A DNA stretch of 29,992 nucleotides from assembly GCA_004151065.3 (NCBI GenBank), contig NWUY0300017285.1:1-29992 (forward strand), read 5' to 3'. Below, one piece after another: positions 20,206-29,992 of the stretch. The stretch is from Larix sibirica (lineage: Eukaryota > Streptophyta > Pinopsida > Pinales > Pinaceae). The translations under genes were made by a program, and so were the position numbers. Position 1 is the first letter of the stretch. Each line of letters starts with the position of its first letter. A model generated the notes under the pieces. It saw nothing but the letters and a program-made list of their open reading frames with translations. It did not search any database and was not told the origin of the DNA.

Positions 20206-20649
20206 TGTTGGAGGGGGATCCTTGTAGGATGGGTGTGCCACGTGGAAAAGATTCCCTTGCACCCCTATGATAGGTTTTATATGCTTGTGACACTTGGCAT
20301 ATTCTATTTTTTTATTAATGTAAGGTTATGACAGTTATGAAATATTCCTCTTACATTGTTATGGCAACTCTATGATGGATTCTTAGTTGGATATCACAAA
20401 TCCATTTCATAGAAGAATGTGTAAGAGTTATTATTAGGAGTTAAGTTTTGTTACCGCTTTTCTCTCTTGTCAATTTTGACTAGATGAGGTAGTGTGTACT
20501 AGATAGTGTTATACATTCATACATGCAAGGTTTGTAAATATATAATGCAAGCATGAAGGCTTGAGAGAAGCCATTGTAGTCCCTTGAGGATAATATTGTA
20601 TTTTTCTTATGTGTTAATGAGAATATAGTGATTGTTGTTACAAAAATTC
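20206..20649 (+). mobile_element. LTR-like block, second copy (tentative)
   Basis: Counterpart of 10670-11113, with the same G-box and TATA-like box; no difference noticed. Confidence 0.25.
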
Positions 20650-20989
20650 AGATTGGTGTCTGCTATATTAATGTTGTTGTTTGTGTAGATCAAATTTAAT
20701 TTTTTACAGGGATGATCTCATCTCTTGATATGTGGTGTTTGCACTTTTTGATTTTCCATTCAACACTTTTATTTATCCAAATATGAAGCTTTGATTAGTG
20801 TTTCAACCTTTCTACTTTAGTTGTAAGATACATTATTTGAGTGTAGATCTTTGTATCAAGTGGGTGTCAAATTATGACCACTTCCTTTTGACTCAACTAT
20901 ATATTTCTAAAATCCTTGTCCTTGTATTCATCTAAGATTATGCCACTTGAACGCTTGTTCTTCTTCATGTCCCATGGCATAGAATTGGT

Positions 20990-22256
20990 TCATGGAAAGT
21001 GTTTTAAACCACTCCCAACTTTTTGTAACTTGCTTCTTTTTGGTAACAAATATTTCTTGACATCGAATTTCTCGGCATAGTAGATCATGCCCTCCATTTT
21101 CAATTGAGAGAGATAAATGTTTTCCAAGTTTCTAAATCCATAGCAATTGAAATAGACTAATAGTTTCCTAAACAAATTACTTAATCTATCAAGCTCCATT
21201 TGATTGTCAGAAGGCTTTATCTTCATGTAATCTTCAACTCTAAAAAGGCTTCTAGAAGTCTTAAGGAATCTTCCCACATAAATACATTTTCCTTGTTCAT
21301 CTTAAAGTTATATGGTTTATCCCTTTCTCTATTACAAGTTTCCTCTCCTCCATCCTTACTCTTGTTGACCAACGCTCGAACAAAATCATATAGAAATTTT
21401 CCAATACCTTCTACTTGCTTCTTAAAATTCCCAAATCTAATTTTGCCTTCATTAATCTCTTGGTGTTCCACCATATCAATTAAACCCATAGCACAACCAC
21501 GAGTAATTCTAGTTATCCCTTGTAAATATCAAAGTTTGGTTTTCACTATCAGGGAAACAAAAACTTCACTCTTCCACCAAACTGATCCATTTTCTAGCGG
21601 GAATGTCAAAATTGCCCAATGTATCTACACCATAGATATCGTTAAAACAAAATTGACTACATCTGATGAATATCACAACCTATTATAAAGCATTCGATAT
21701 AGTAGGAAAATAGATAATCAATCTCATGAGCACTCATCACGCGACACAAATAGTTAAGGAGAACCCTCATGGGGAATAAATTCCATTTATTATCAATCTT
21801 AGCGAAATATCAACTAATGAATATATACATATGTAATCATGAATGACCTATGAAATTCCACATCCACAAGGCTATATTATAATGCTTGATATTCCTGATA
21901 ACAAAGTTGAGGTTCTTAATTTCTTTAAGGAACTTCCTTATGCTTTTCTTTACAACAATCTCCAATTGAACTATGATCCCTCACTCAAATTCTGTAGTTA
22001 TATTGTCCAATCTCCAACCTTCTAACCATTTCTTCAAATTGTAGTATGCCTTCTTATAGGACATATCCAATAATTAGTTATGATGATTCATCTTATCTTG
22101 CTTCTCTTTGATTATAAAATAGTTTGAGTCCCTTTTGCTAATGGACACCATATGTCTAGTCAACACATCTTAGACATCGAATGCCACATAAGTATCCTCC
22201 TCCTTTCTAACATCTATCTAGATAACATAATATTTTAGTTAGTTTAATCGAAATGA
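20990..22256 (-). pseudogene. Decayed unknown coding region, second copy
   Basis: Counterpart of 11454-12720. Two substitutions lie within it: 21441 T (Ile instead of Leu in the 88-codon frame) and 21712 A. All stops and frameshifts are shared, so decay came before the duplication if it is real. Confidence 0.5.
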
Positions 22257-22604
22257 GTAAGAGAATTATATTAAATGGTTGAGGAAAACAATCGAGGATT
22301 TACATACTCTCCCATTATTACAAAATCATTCTAGTCATAGAAGAGTTGTGTTGCAAAATCTCCCCTCTGCTTGGAAAATTATAGCAGGTATGCCATTCTT
22401 GATAGAAAATGTAAAACTATATATTCAAATAAATTACCCTAACAGGACTATGCAAAAAAAGTATATATAACAGAGAGTTAATGGAAGATATGACCACTAA
22501 GTGTTTTATCCAATTCCCAATATTCATTCAACATACATTGAGAATTTGGAATTTCTACATTTGCCATTTCAATCTACTGGACATAACTCTCCTCTATCAG
22601 CCTA

Positions 22605-22656
22605 GTGACTACCAATGGGTTGTTTTGCAAGTGACTACCAATGGGTTGTTTTGCAA
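22605..22656. repeat. 26-bp tandem duplication, second copy
   Basis: Same perfect doublet as 13069-13120, with the same repeat number in both blocks. Confidence 0.9.
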
Positions 22657-23472
22657 GTGACTCCCTTAAGTGACAACCAACAACATTTCATGGTGAACTT
22701 CAAAACCATTGACTATTTTTTTTATCTCCCCCCCTCAATCCCTAACTTTTATCTCCAAATAATCAAATCTTGCATCCTAATGAGTAGTGTGAGATGAAAT
22801 TTGATCAATCGCTACTTTAACACCCTCCATTTGTGAATTTAACATCATAATTATGATTTTGATCTCTCTAATATTGCTCTGCACTTTGACTAACCTTGAT
22901 CCCCAACTTGAGGAAAGTGACATGGTATGCTTAGCAAATGACTTCCAAATCCCTAGGTAGTTAGTCGATCCCCAATTAGAAATTCCAAGAATGAAGACGA
23001 GCCAATAAAAAGCCAAATGTTTGAATTTCCTAGCTTCATCGAAGACTCGTACAAATTTCAAACTAGAAATGAGCCTTGGAGAAGAGCTCTTACCTTTCAA
23101 TGATTGCCAGATTTATTGTAAGTGGTGGCCAGTAAACCATCAATAACACAAAGAAACCCCTCAAATGCTAAGATCGTGTGAACCTGCAACGTGGATATCT
23201 CTTGGAAGAGATATACCTCAAGCAATAGATGAACACAAACACAACTCCATAAAACAAACAACCAAACCTAAGATTGCAATGAGGAAGGAAGAACCTTGAG
23301 GGGATAGAGATCCCTTGCTTTGAATTAAATTCAAGTAAGGGATTATAGCTAAGGAATTCAAATCATGCCAGATGGTGCACATGCTGAGACAACCCTTCAT
23401 CAATACCATAGATGTGGCATTAATGAATTTCAAAATATGCAAAAACTTAGGGGATCTACCAATGATGAGGGT

Positions 23473-23918
23473 GACCCCCATTTTTACCACAGACTCCTCT
23501 ATCCAATGAAATTGCATTCTTTGCCAAATTATGAGTTACTGGATTATTTTTCTTTCTGATGTGCATAAGGTTAGTCTCCCTGATCTACTATGATTTGCTT
23601 AATATTGTCAGTGATTCTCTTTTGAAGTCTTCTAATGATTGTTTCTTCCTTGGAAACCCCTTTCCTTGCTTGATTGATCACCAACAAGAAGTCTCCAAGG
23701 ATTAATACCTTTTTTATCTTGAGAAAAATAATGAACTCCAACCCCTTGAATATGGCACGCCTCTAAGCTTGATTACTTGTTTGTCGATCCATTCCCCATT
23801 CGTAAGTAAGTACTATATTTCCTTCAGGATACAGTAGGAATATCCCTCCCACACCAGCCACCCCACCTGACATAATATTATTGCTAACAAGGCTCCCTGT
23901 TAAGTTTTTAATCCAGAC
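23473..23918 (-). pseudogene. RNase H relic, second copy
   Basis: Counterpart of 13937-14382 with the same stop at the catalytic Glu position and the same frameshift; no difference noticed. Confidence 0.7.
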
Positions 23919-24399
23919 CATTTATCCCATCTAACTAATCTCCCATATTGGTCAGCAACATATGCACATTAGTTGACCCATTACAGTAAAAAATCTAGTC
24001 AACTTTGCTATTAATCTTCTTTCACTTTGTTCTTCTATATTAGTTAGTCGACTTGGCTCAATCAATTTCCTTAGTCGAACCTACCTCGCATCTTTAGTCT
24101 TATTCTAGTTAATCCATTTTTTAATAAAGTTTAGATACTTTTAGGTGGCAAGTCTTGAATAGTGGATTCATGACTATCTTAATGAAAAGAGGAATTTATC
24201 CTTCATAGTGGAGTAGAAACCCAAGGAGATAGGCCATTGAATCTACTCCTCTAATGCATGTGACATAAAATTCATCCTTGGGGTATAATCTTCCAGTATA
24301 AATTCCTCCTTGTGGACCACTCATCCATGTTGAATGTGTTTGTGGCTTGAGATGTTGATGGGGAAACACTTAGAAAGTATCAATATAGAATCCCAATCA

Positions 24400-24457
24400 C
24401 CTAAAGTGTTTCTCACAAAGAATGCTTAGTGTACTACTAGAATTAACAAGAGTGAAG
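24400..24457 (-). pseudogene. Retropepsin relic, second copy
   Basis: Counterpart of 14864-14921, with the same Asn-Ser-Ser in place of the catalytic triad. Confidence 0.45.
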
Positions 24458-24756
24458 AAGCTTTATTTTTTAATGTAGGCATACAAATTAAAGTTATCAA
24501 GACTGACCAACCTAGTCACTACAATAAGGAAGACCGGGGGTTTCCTTGTTTCTAATGGTTGTACTAAACGATCTTATGTCCCATAGTTATTATTGATCTC
24601 TGTTTTTGGTAGAGTATTCTCCTCATGTTTAGATTCATAGTTCAAGTGTCATATATATCCAATCATAAAATGTTTTGATCAAGGGTTTCATATATGTCCC
24701 TTACACCATGGTTGAGAACATTTGCAACATAGGTTTGAGGTTGAGGGATTAGGTTT

Positions 24757-25484
24757 TCAAAGAGAGTAATAGATAATGTTTTTGAGTTGTGACAATTCAA
24801 ACATTCCCTCTTCCTCAGCCCTCCTATCATATGTATAACTCTTTTTACTAAATTCAAGTTCCTTCGTCTTTATAGCTTCAACATAAGTCTTTTCTCTTCT
24901 AGCTACAATAATGGCTTTGTCCAAAAAATCAAGTTTAAACAATGTTATCTTAGTATGGATTTCTAACCTTGGAATTTACATGTAGACCTCTTGCACCATT
25001 TTTGCAATGAGTTTGGCCTTTGACTTCAGAGCTTGGAACTTCTTAGTGTATTATTTAACTATCACATCTTTACAAAACAAGTGTATGAGTTGAGAATCAC
25101 AAGGTTTATCCCAATTATGATATACTCTCAAATTAACACATCTACACACCAAAGTCCCTCTAAGGTTTTTAGAGATCAATATTCACCCTACGTATGAGAT
25201 GACATATTTAAATAATGTAGGGCCACATTTAACTTATCCCTGTATTGTAAATGTGTTGCACCTTGAATGTTAATTTGGTCTTGTTCATCCATGCGTACTT
25301 CCACTTCACCTCCAAAACCATATAGTGGAATCCTCATCTTAAGGTTGATGACATGACTTTGAGATTTCCTTGTAGATGATGGGTTCAGAGGGCTTCTACC
25401 TCTGGTTCTTAAAGGGTTTACAACCCCCTCTTTCTCCCTAGAGATTTCATTGTTGTGGATCGATACATATGGACCCATGCTCAA
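24757..25484 (-). pseudogene. Gypsy-type gag relic, second copy
   Basis: Counterpart of 15221-15948. It differs at 25156 (C) and 25233 (C, giving Lys for Asn in the first frame). Stops and frame changes are shared. Confidence 0.6.
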
Positions 25485-27098
25485 TCCTTTTCGCTAAGTT
25501 TAATGACTAGAATACCCTAGTTTTAACCCCTAGAATACACAAATTTAAATTAATTGCACATTTTTAATGTTGTCGTTGTTTGGATGGGTGTCAAGCCATA
25601 AAGATTGAGTTGTAATGATTTCATAAGGTAAGTATGTGATATGCTTTGCACATAGTTCTAGATTGAAGCCTAAGGAAAAGGCCCACGTAGCAAACGATTA
25701 TAGTCCAAGTTGTGGACCGAGTTATAGTGTTATACTTAAAGTCTTTGTACAAAATGCGAAAACATGATATACAATAAAATAACCATAAAATGGTTGCAAG
25801 AAGCACAAGGATTCTACGAGTCTATGCGAGTAGAAAATGAAAGGGGGTCCATGTGTAGATTACCCTTGCCATGTCTCCTTTTGAGAGGTACTACATTTTT
25901 CCCATGCTTTGTTAAAATGTCTCTCACCTACCTTTAGACATATTTCCCAGAATAAACCCATATTGTTACTTGGAAGGCATGTATAATACCTCATGCATAG
26001 AAAATATATATTGTGTTAGTTTTCTTGGAGATAAATTATTCTCCCATTCTTCCTTATGTGGGAGGAAGGAAAATTTATAGTGCATGCTCTCCCATGGTTA
26101 CCATCACTTGCAACCGATAGAAGAAAACCACGTGCTTGAGATATGAGTGGGTTTGTGGAAATATACAAAGGTATTGTTGGGAGGAGAGGGCATGGTTTGT
26201 ATTTGAAGTGTTATTGCATGGTTGCAGAGTGAGTACAAATATGAGGCAATATGTCAAGTCATTCCCCATTGTCTAAGAAGCTTGTTAGCTACATCATGTG
26301 ATTGAAGGTCTACCAAGTTAAGCACCCATAGGGCAATTAGTAGATTTGACACTCCTCATCTGCACTAGAGCACTAGAGAAGATGAATTTCCCAAGGGACT
26401 GTATAACAAAGAAGGGGAATCCTTACCATGTGACATGCATGGCTAAGAGGGACACGTTCATTGTTGATTGGAGGTTGGATGAGTTGCTTAAAATAATCTC
26501 CTTAAAGTAACCGTGATAGGTGTCCATTTCTCACTATTCCATGAGTGTTGTTGGTTGGGTTGAGTGAGATACAAAGCTTGATAGCCACCCTTCAACTTGC
26601 AGTCTCATAGCCTAGCTTGTGGGTGGAGTCTACGACATATTCCTATGGTTGAAAGGTGAATCACTCATCTACAATTGGTTTGGTGGATACATTCATGGAA
26701 AAGGTAAGTGTTTATATATGTTCTTACGTGGGTCATCTATATTTTGTATCTATGTGATTTAATTTCATTTAAATATGTGATTTATGTTAAAGGAAATAAC
26801 TCAAATTGATGGGAATGTTGTTAATAAGCATGGTTGTGAATTTGGATTGGATTCCCATTTGTGCAATGTATTCTAACTTTGATTTTGCAAATGAAATTTG
26901 TTATGCGGTTGTTAGAGGCCAAAATTGCTCACAAGTGGGAAATCCAACTAGTGATTAGTTAAAGAAATTCAAAATGAGTGGGGTACAAGCATGCTACAAC
27001 AACTCATACCTTATTTCTTCTACAAACCTCGTGAAGTTTTCATCTAGCACTCAGCCACATATTGAGATTTTCCCCTCGACATTTTTTTGAATTCCTAA

Positions 27099-27336
27099 AC
27101 TATATTTTTTTGTTCGATTGAATACACATCATAGGAAACCCTCGGAGCACTTCCCCTCATTTTGAGGACAATACCTGGGGTAAACCATTCGGTTGGAGTT
27201 TTTGGCAACCTAACCTGGTGAGAACATCGAGTAAGGTCCTCAACATTCACATAGATAGCCAACCCGAGGACTTGACCTGGTGACCTCATACTTGTAGATC
27301 ACAACACTCAACCACTCAAGCTAATCCACCGGGCTA
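27099..27336 (-). mobile_element. tRNA-derived SINE, second copy
   Basis: Counterpart of 17563-17800. The 9-bp direct repeats AATTCCTAA are at 27090-27098 and 27337-27345, identical to copy 1. The same flanks show this is block duplication, not a second insertion. Confidence 0.85.
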
Positions 27337-28145
27337 AATTCCTAAGCTCTAGTTACACAACGAGAGTAAAAATTGGTTAATGTTATAATAACAACTTGTA
27401 GCATGCATTTGTTTAAATTAACATTACTACTACAACTATAAAGGTAAGTTAAAAATATTGATAATAAAAATGAAAAAAATACATAAAATAATGGAAACCA
27501 CTACACAACAAAGGGTGGATTTCATTTGCAAATTTAGATATGAAAGAATCCTTCTCCAAATAAACTTTAGGTTGTATTGTTAAACTAACAAGGAAATACA
27601 AATTATAGGAAAATCTTATTATATTAAGAAGAGGCAAAAAAAACCCTAATTTAAAACTCAAGTTACTAATAAAAAGTTACATAAAGTGACATTTTACAAG
27701 TATCTAAATTTAATACTATAATGGTAAGGACTAGAATATCATTACATAATTATGAGTTTATATGCAAATAGCTCTTATATGACCGAGAGATATGCTGACA
27801 ACTAAAAGTGAGCTGATGTAGTAGGGCTTGAGATTTGATGAAGGAATTTTACAGTTCTCCTATTTTACAGACAAGCAGCTCTGTGAGGAGGGTCACTTCA
27901 GGATCTATTAATCTTAGTCCGGATCTATTAATCTTAGTTTTTGTTTATTTTGGTCTACTATGTTTGGGTCTTTAAAGGGTTGATTGACTTCAATGTATTT
28001 TTGGATATCCATTGTAAACATGTTATATTTAGTATCTACATACTATGCTATAAGATTCTTTGAGTCTAGTATTAGATATTTGATCTGAAAGTGAAAAACT
28101 GTATTGAAATGTAATCTCTGCACTATACATGGGATAGGTAAACAT

Positions 28146-29137
28146 AGGTAAGTTTCTTTGATTCAATCCATGAATAGCAAGATTTATTTTTTTTGGATTG
28201 AAAAAAAAAATAGCTCTTATATATATACTCTAATGGTCAATCACAAGGTTATGGTTGAATTATAACTATATGCTAAACATATTATGAAGTAATTTAGACC
28301 CGGAAATCAATTCTCAAATTAACTAATATTAAGAAAAAAAGTGAAATACTATAACTGAATATTATAGATTATATTTTTTTATTTTTATATTGATTGGAAA
28401 AAGATCGTAATGAAATTGCTATTTTTAATGTAAAAATGAATTCAATGCTTAACAATAATATTATTAAAAAAAATATGTTATTTTTAATGTAAAAATGAAT
28501 TCAATACCCAACAATAATATTATTTACAATAATATTATTTAAAGAAAAAAAAACATTAATATTCGTAAGCAAAGTGCATAATTTCATTTTTTTGCATGCA
28601 ACTCTAAATCTCAATCACCTATTGTAAAATTTTAGATTTTTTTAAATAAATAGTTTTTTTCATCTTTTTGTATTTAAGTGTTTAGAATGAAAAAAGTTAG
28701 TGCATTGCCAACATTCCATTAATTTATCTATTTTTAGAACTCCCAACCACAATAACGACTATTAACCATTAACTATCATCTAAAATTACAATATTAAATG
28801 TAAACTATAATAACAATAAAAGTCCAAATGAATCCTTCAATTTCCATTGCTAATATTAACCATTATTTAAAACTACATTATTAACCCTCAAATCAAATGA
28901 CTTAATTTTTTGTTTAAAAACATTATGTAATGGGATTTTGAGCGAGGAGGTGTTCTACAACTCAGTATGGAGGAAATGTTCTCACCTATGTGATAACAAA
29001 TCCATTTTAAATCACTCAACTTGTACATTTTTTTATAGTCCTATTAATACTAACATGGAAATAAATGAGATAAAAATTCACACTTCAAACAAGTTGATCC
29101 CTCTCAATGCTTAAAACATTTGGGTTTGAGATAAATA
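28146..29137. other. Very AT-rich intergenic DNA
   Basis: No coding signal. It includes a 59-bp-period doublet: ATTTTTAATGTAAAAATGAA continues to ACAATAATATTATT at about 28421-28466 and again at 28480-28526. Confidence 0.6.
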
Positions 29138-29169
29138 TATACTGGTTTAATAAGTTTTGTAATGTGAGA

Positions 29170-29170
<1 letters not shown>

Positions 29171-29196
<26 letters not shown>
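29171..29196. repeat. (TA)13 microsatellite
   Basis: Thirteen TA units end at the LINE target site; its last three bases belong to the 12-bp target-site duplication. Confidence 0.95.
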
Positions 29197-29200
<4 letters not shown>

Positions 29201-29205
29201 TTATT

Positions 29206-29815
29206 ATGTAATTGTGGATTGGATTTATGGTGTTTGACAAACTTTGCCTCCTCCTTCGACATTGCCTCCTTGAAGATTTTTGGTGATTCTTTGGTTATCA
29301 TCAATTGGGTTAAAAAGTTGTGCAATTTGCAGATTATCTCTCTCTATCAATGGTGTCTCTCTCCATCAGTGGTGTAGGAGAACTAAGGTTCTTCTTGAAA
29401 CTTTTTCTGATCTGAGCATTAATCACATCTTTCGTGAATTGAACTTTGTTGCAGATTCTTTCTCTAAGGATGCCCTTCTGGAACGTAAAGGCCTGCTCAT
29501 ATGGAAAGAAATGTAGATGCATCTATTGAGCATTATGGTTGTGTCCATTACTTTTCTTGAGAAGTCTATGGCTACTTCCCAATCTTGGATGATACCTATT
29601 TTCGTCTTTTGATACTGTTTGTAGATGGGTTGGTTTGGACTATATTTTTGTAGTATGTCAGCTCTCTTTTTGATAGTTTCCCGTTCCTTGGATTTTTGGA
29701 GGTTTTTCTGTAGAGATATAGTGATAGGTTGTATCTTGTGGTTGTTTCTATAGCTATTTTGGACTCATTTGTAAAGATGATGTACTTTTTTATATTTTTT
29801 TTATGCTTGAAAAAA
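29206..29815 (+). mobile_element. 5'-truncated LINE insertion with 12-bp target-site duplication
   Basis: A non-LTR retrotransposon that begins inside its RNase H domain and runs through the 3' UTR to a short A-tail (GCTTGAAAAAA). Direct repeats ATATTGGTTATT at 29194-29205 and 29816-29827 mark the target-site duplication. Coding runs from about 29210: KIFGDSLVIINWVKKL holds the Gly-Asp-Ser motif of plant LINE RNase H. After a shift, SDLSINHIFRELNFVADSFS continues with the H-x-x-R-E-x-N-x-x-A-D motif, ending at TAG 29514-29516. The shift is explained by a diverged 19-bp tandem duplication (29342-29360 and 29361-29379, encoding LYQWC and LHQWC), which adds one base to the frame. About 300 bp of T-rich 3' UTR follows. 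Truncation is the usual outcome of incomplete target-primed reverse transcription. Confidence 0.88.
29280..29516 (+). pseudogene. LINE RNase H C-terminal fragment (frameshifted)
   Basis: Open frame of 78 codons inside the LINE. Only the part after about 29361 is in the true domain frame; the first part is an out-of-frame reading of the GDSLVII segment. The retained residues are His, Arg-Glu, Asn and Ala-Asp of the last helix. The catalytic N-terminal half is absent because the insertion is truncated, so the product cannot be an active nuclease. Confidence 0.75.
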
Positions 29816-29827
29816 ATATTGGTTATT

Positions 29828-29992
29828 TATTTTATTTTATTTTAAGGATTGTATTTAAACCAGTATAGATCAAACTTAAGGTAAAAAAATTACACCTAGT
29901 CTGTAAAAACTTAAGGTAAAAAAAAAATAACACAATGGTAAAAATAATTACACCTCTTGTTTTTTTTTAATTACTTTTCATTTGGTTTTAAT
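29828..29992. other. AT-rich DNA with a short repeat
   Basis: ACTTAAGGTAAAAAAA occurs at 29874 and 29909 (35-bp spacing), and TTACACCT also recurs. No gene is seen before the window ends. Confidence 0.6.

Larger units (their letters stand above)
19686..28145. repeat. 8460-bp duplicated block, copy 2
   Basis: Begins with the first base after the gap and ends at 28145, where it diverges from copy 1. It is equal in length to 10150-18609, with about seven substitutions seen by eye. Unique DNA is attached only on its right side. Contents are listed separately below; each is the counterpart of a feature 9536 bases upstream and may be the same physical locus. Confidence 0.95.
29138..29867. repeat. 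13-bp inverted repeats flanking the LINE (possible old MITE)
   Basis: TATACTGGTTTAA (29138-29150) and TTAAACCAGTATA (29855-29867) are perfect inverted repeats. Without the LINE and one target-site copy they would bound an element of about 108 bp. No target-site duplication is clear outside them, so chance in AT-rich DNA is possible. Confidence 0.3.

Noticed and set aside
10150-28145. The two 8460-bp copies as giant LTRs of one retrotransposon
   Set aside because: The sequence between them has a polypurine tract followed by a TG start that does not match the block's start, and the blocks contain gag and SINE relics in the opposite orientation.

Overview
The window looks like intergenic DNA from a large, repeat-rich seed-plant nuclear genome. 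It is AT-rich and contains no intact gene. It holds decayed LTR retrotransposons (Ty1/copia and Ty3/gypsy), plant LINE debris with an RNase H tail, a tRNA-derived SINE and several minisatellites. A gymnosperm is plausible from the density of old, frameshifted elements, but this is only an inference. I see no bacterial-style operon, CRISPR array, defence system or complete host gene.

Layout. 1-5500: unassigned AT-rich DNA with a degenerate tandem repeat (2.62-3.0 kb) and two minus-strand LTR-like blocks ending in tRNA-iMet primer-binding-like sites (about 4.73 and 5.52 kb). 5775-7811: a striking 2-kb minisatellite of alternating G-rich and C-rich arms around two kinds of dyad centre. 7857-8193: a broken copia reverse transcriptase on the plus strand, running into a 73-bp tandem duplication. 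8560-9862: AT-rich tandem repeats, the clearest with a 71-bp period. 10150-18609: an 8460-bp block with minus-strand gag, protease and RNase H remnants, an unrecognised decayed coding region (12720-11454) and a 238-bp SINE with a perfect 9-bp target-site duplication. 18610: a single n. 18611-19267: the 3' end of a gypsy element. 19268-19685: a 418-base gap. 19686-28145: a second copy of the 8460-bp block, with about seven substitutions and no length change. 28146-29137: AT-rich DNA. 29206-29815: a 5'-truncated LINE insertion with a 12-bp target-site duplication.

The most consequential observation is structural. The second block starts at the first base after the gap, and the first block stops at the single n. 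The end of one sequence piece therefore equals the start of the next. This is what an uncollapsed contig or haplotype overlap would give, although a real recent tandem duplication is not excluded. Everything in 19686-28145 should be treated as possibly the same locus as 10150-18609.

The elements do not work together as a system. They record successive insertion and decay: LTR elements first, then SINE and LINE insertions, with local minisatellite expansion. All domain names rest on motif recognition by eye; no search was run.
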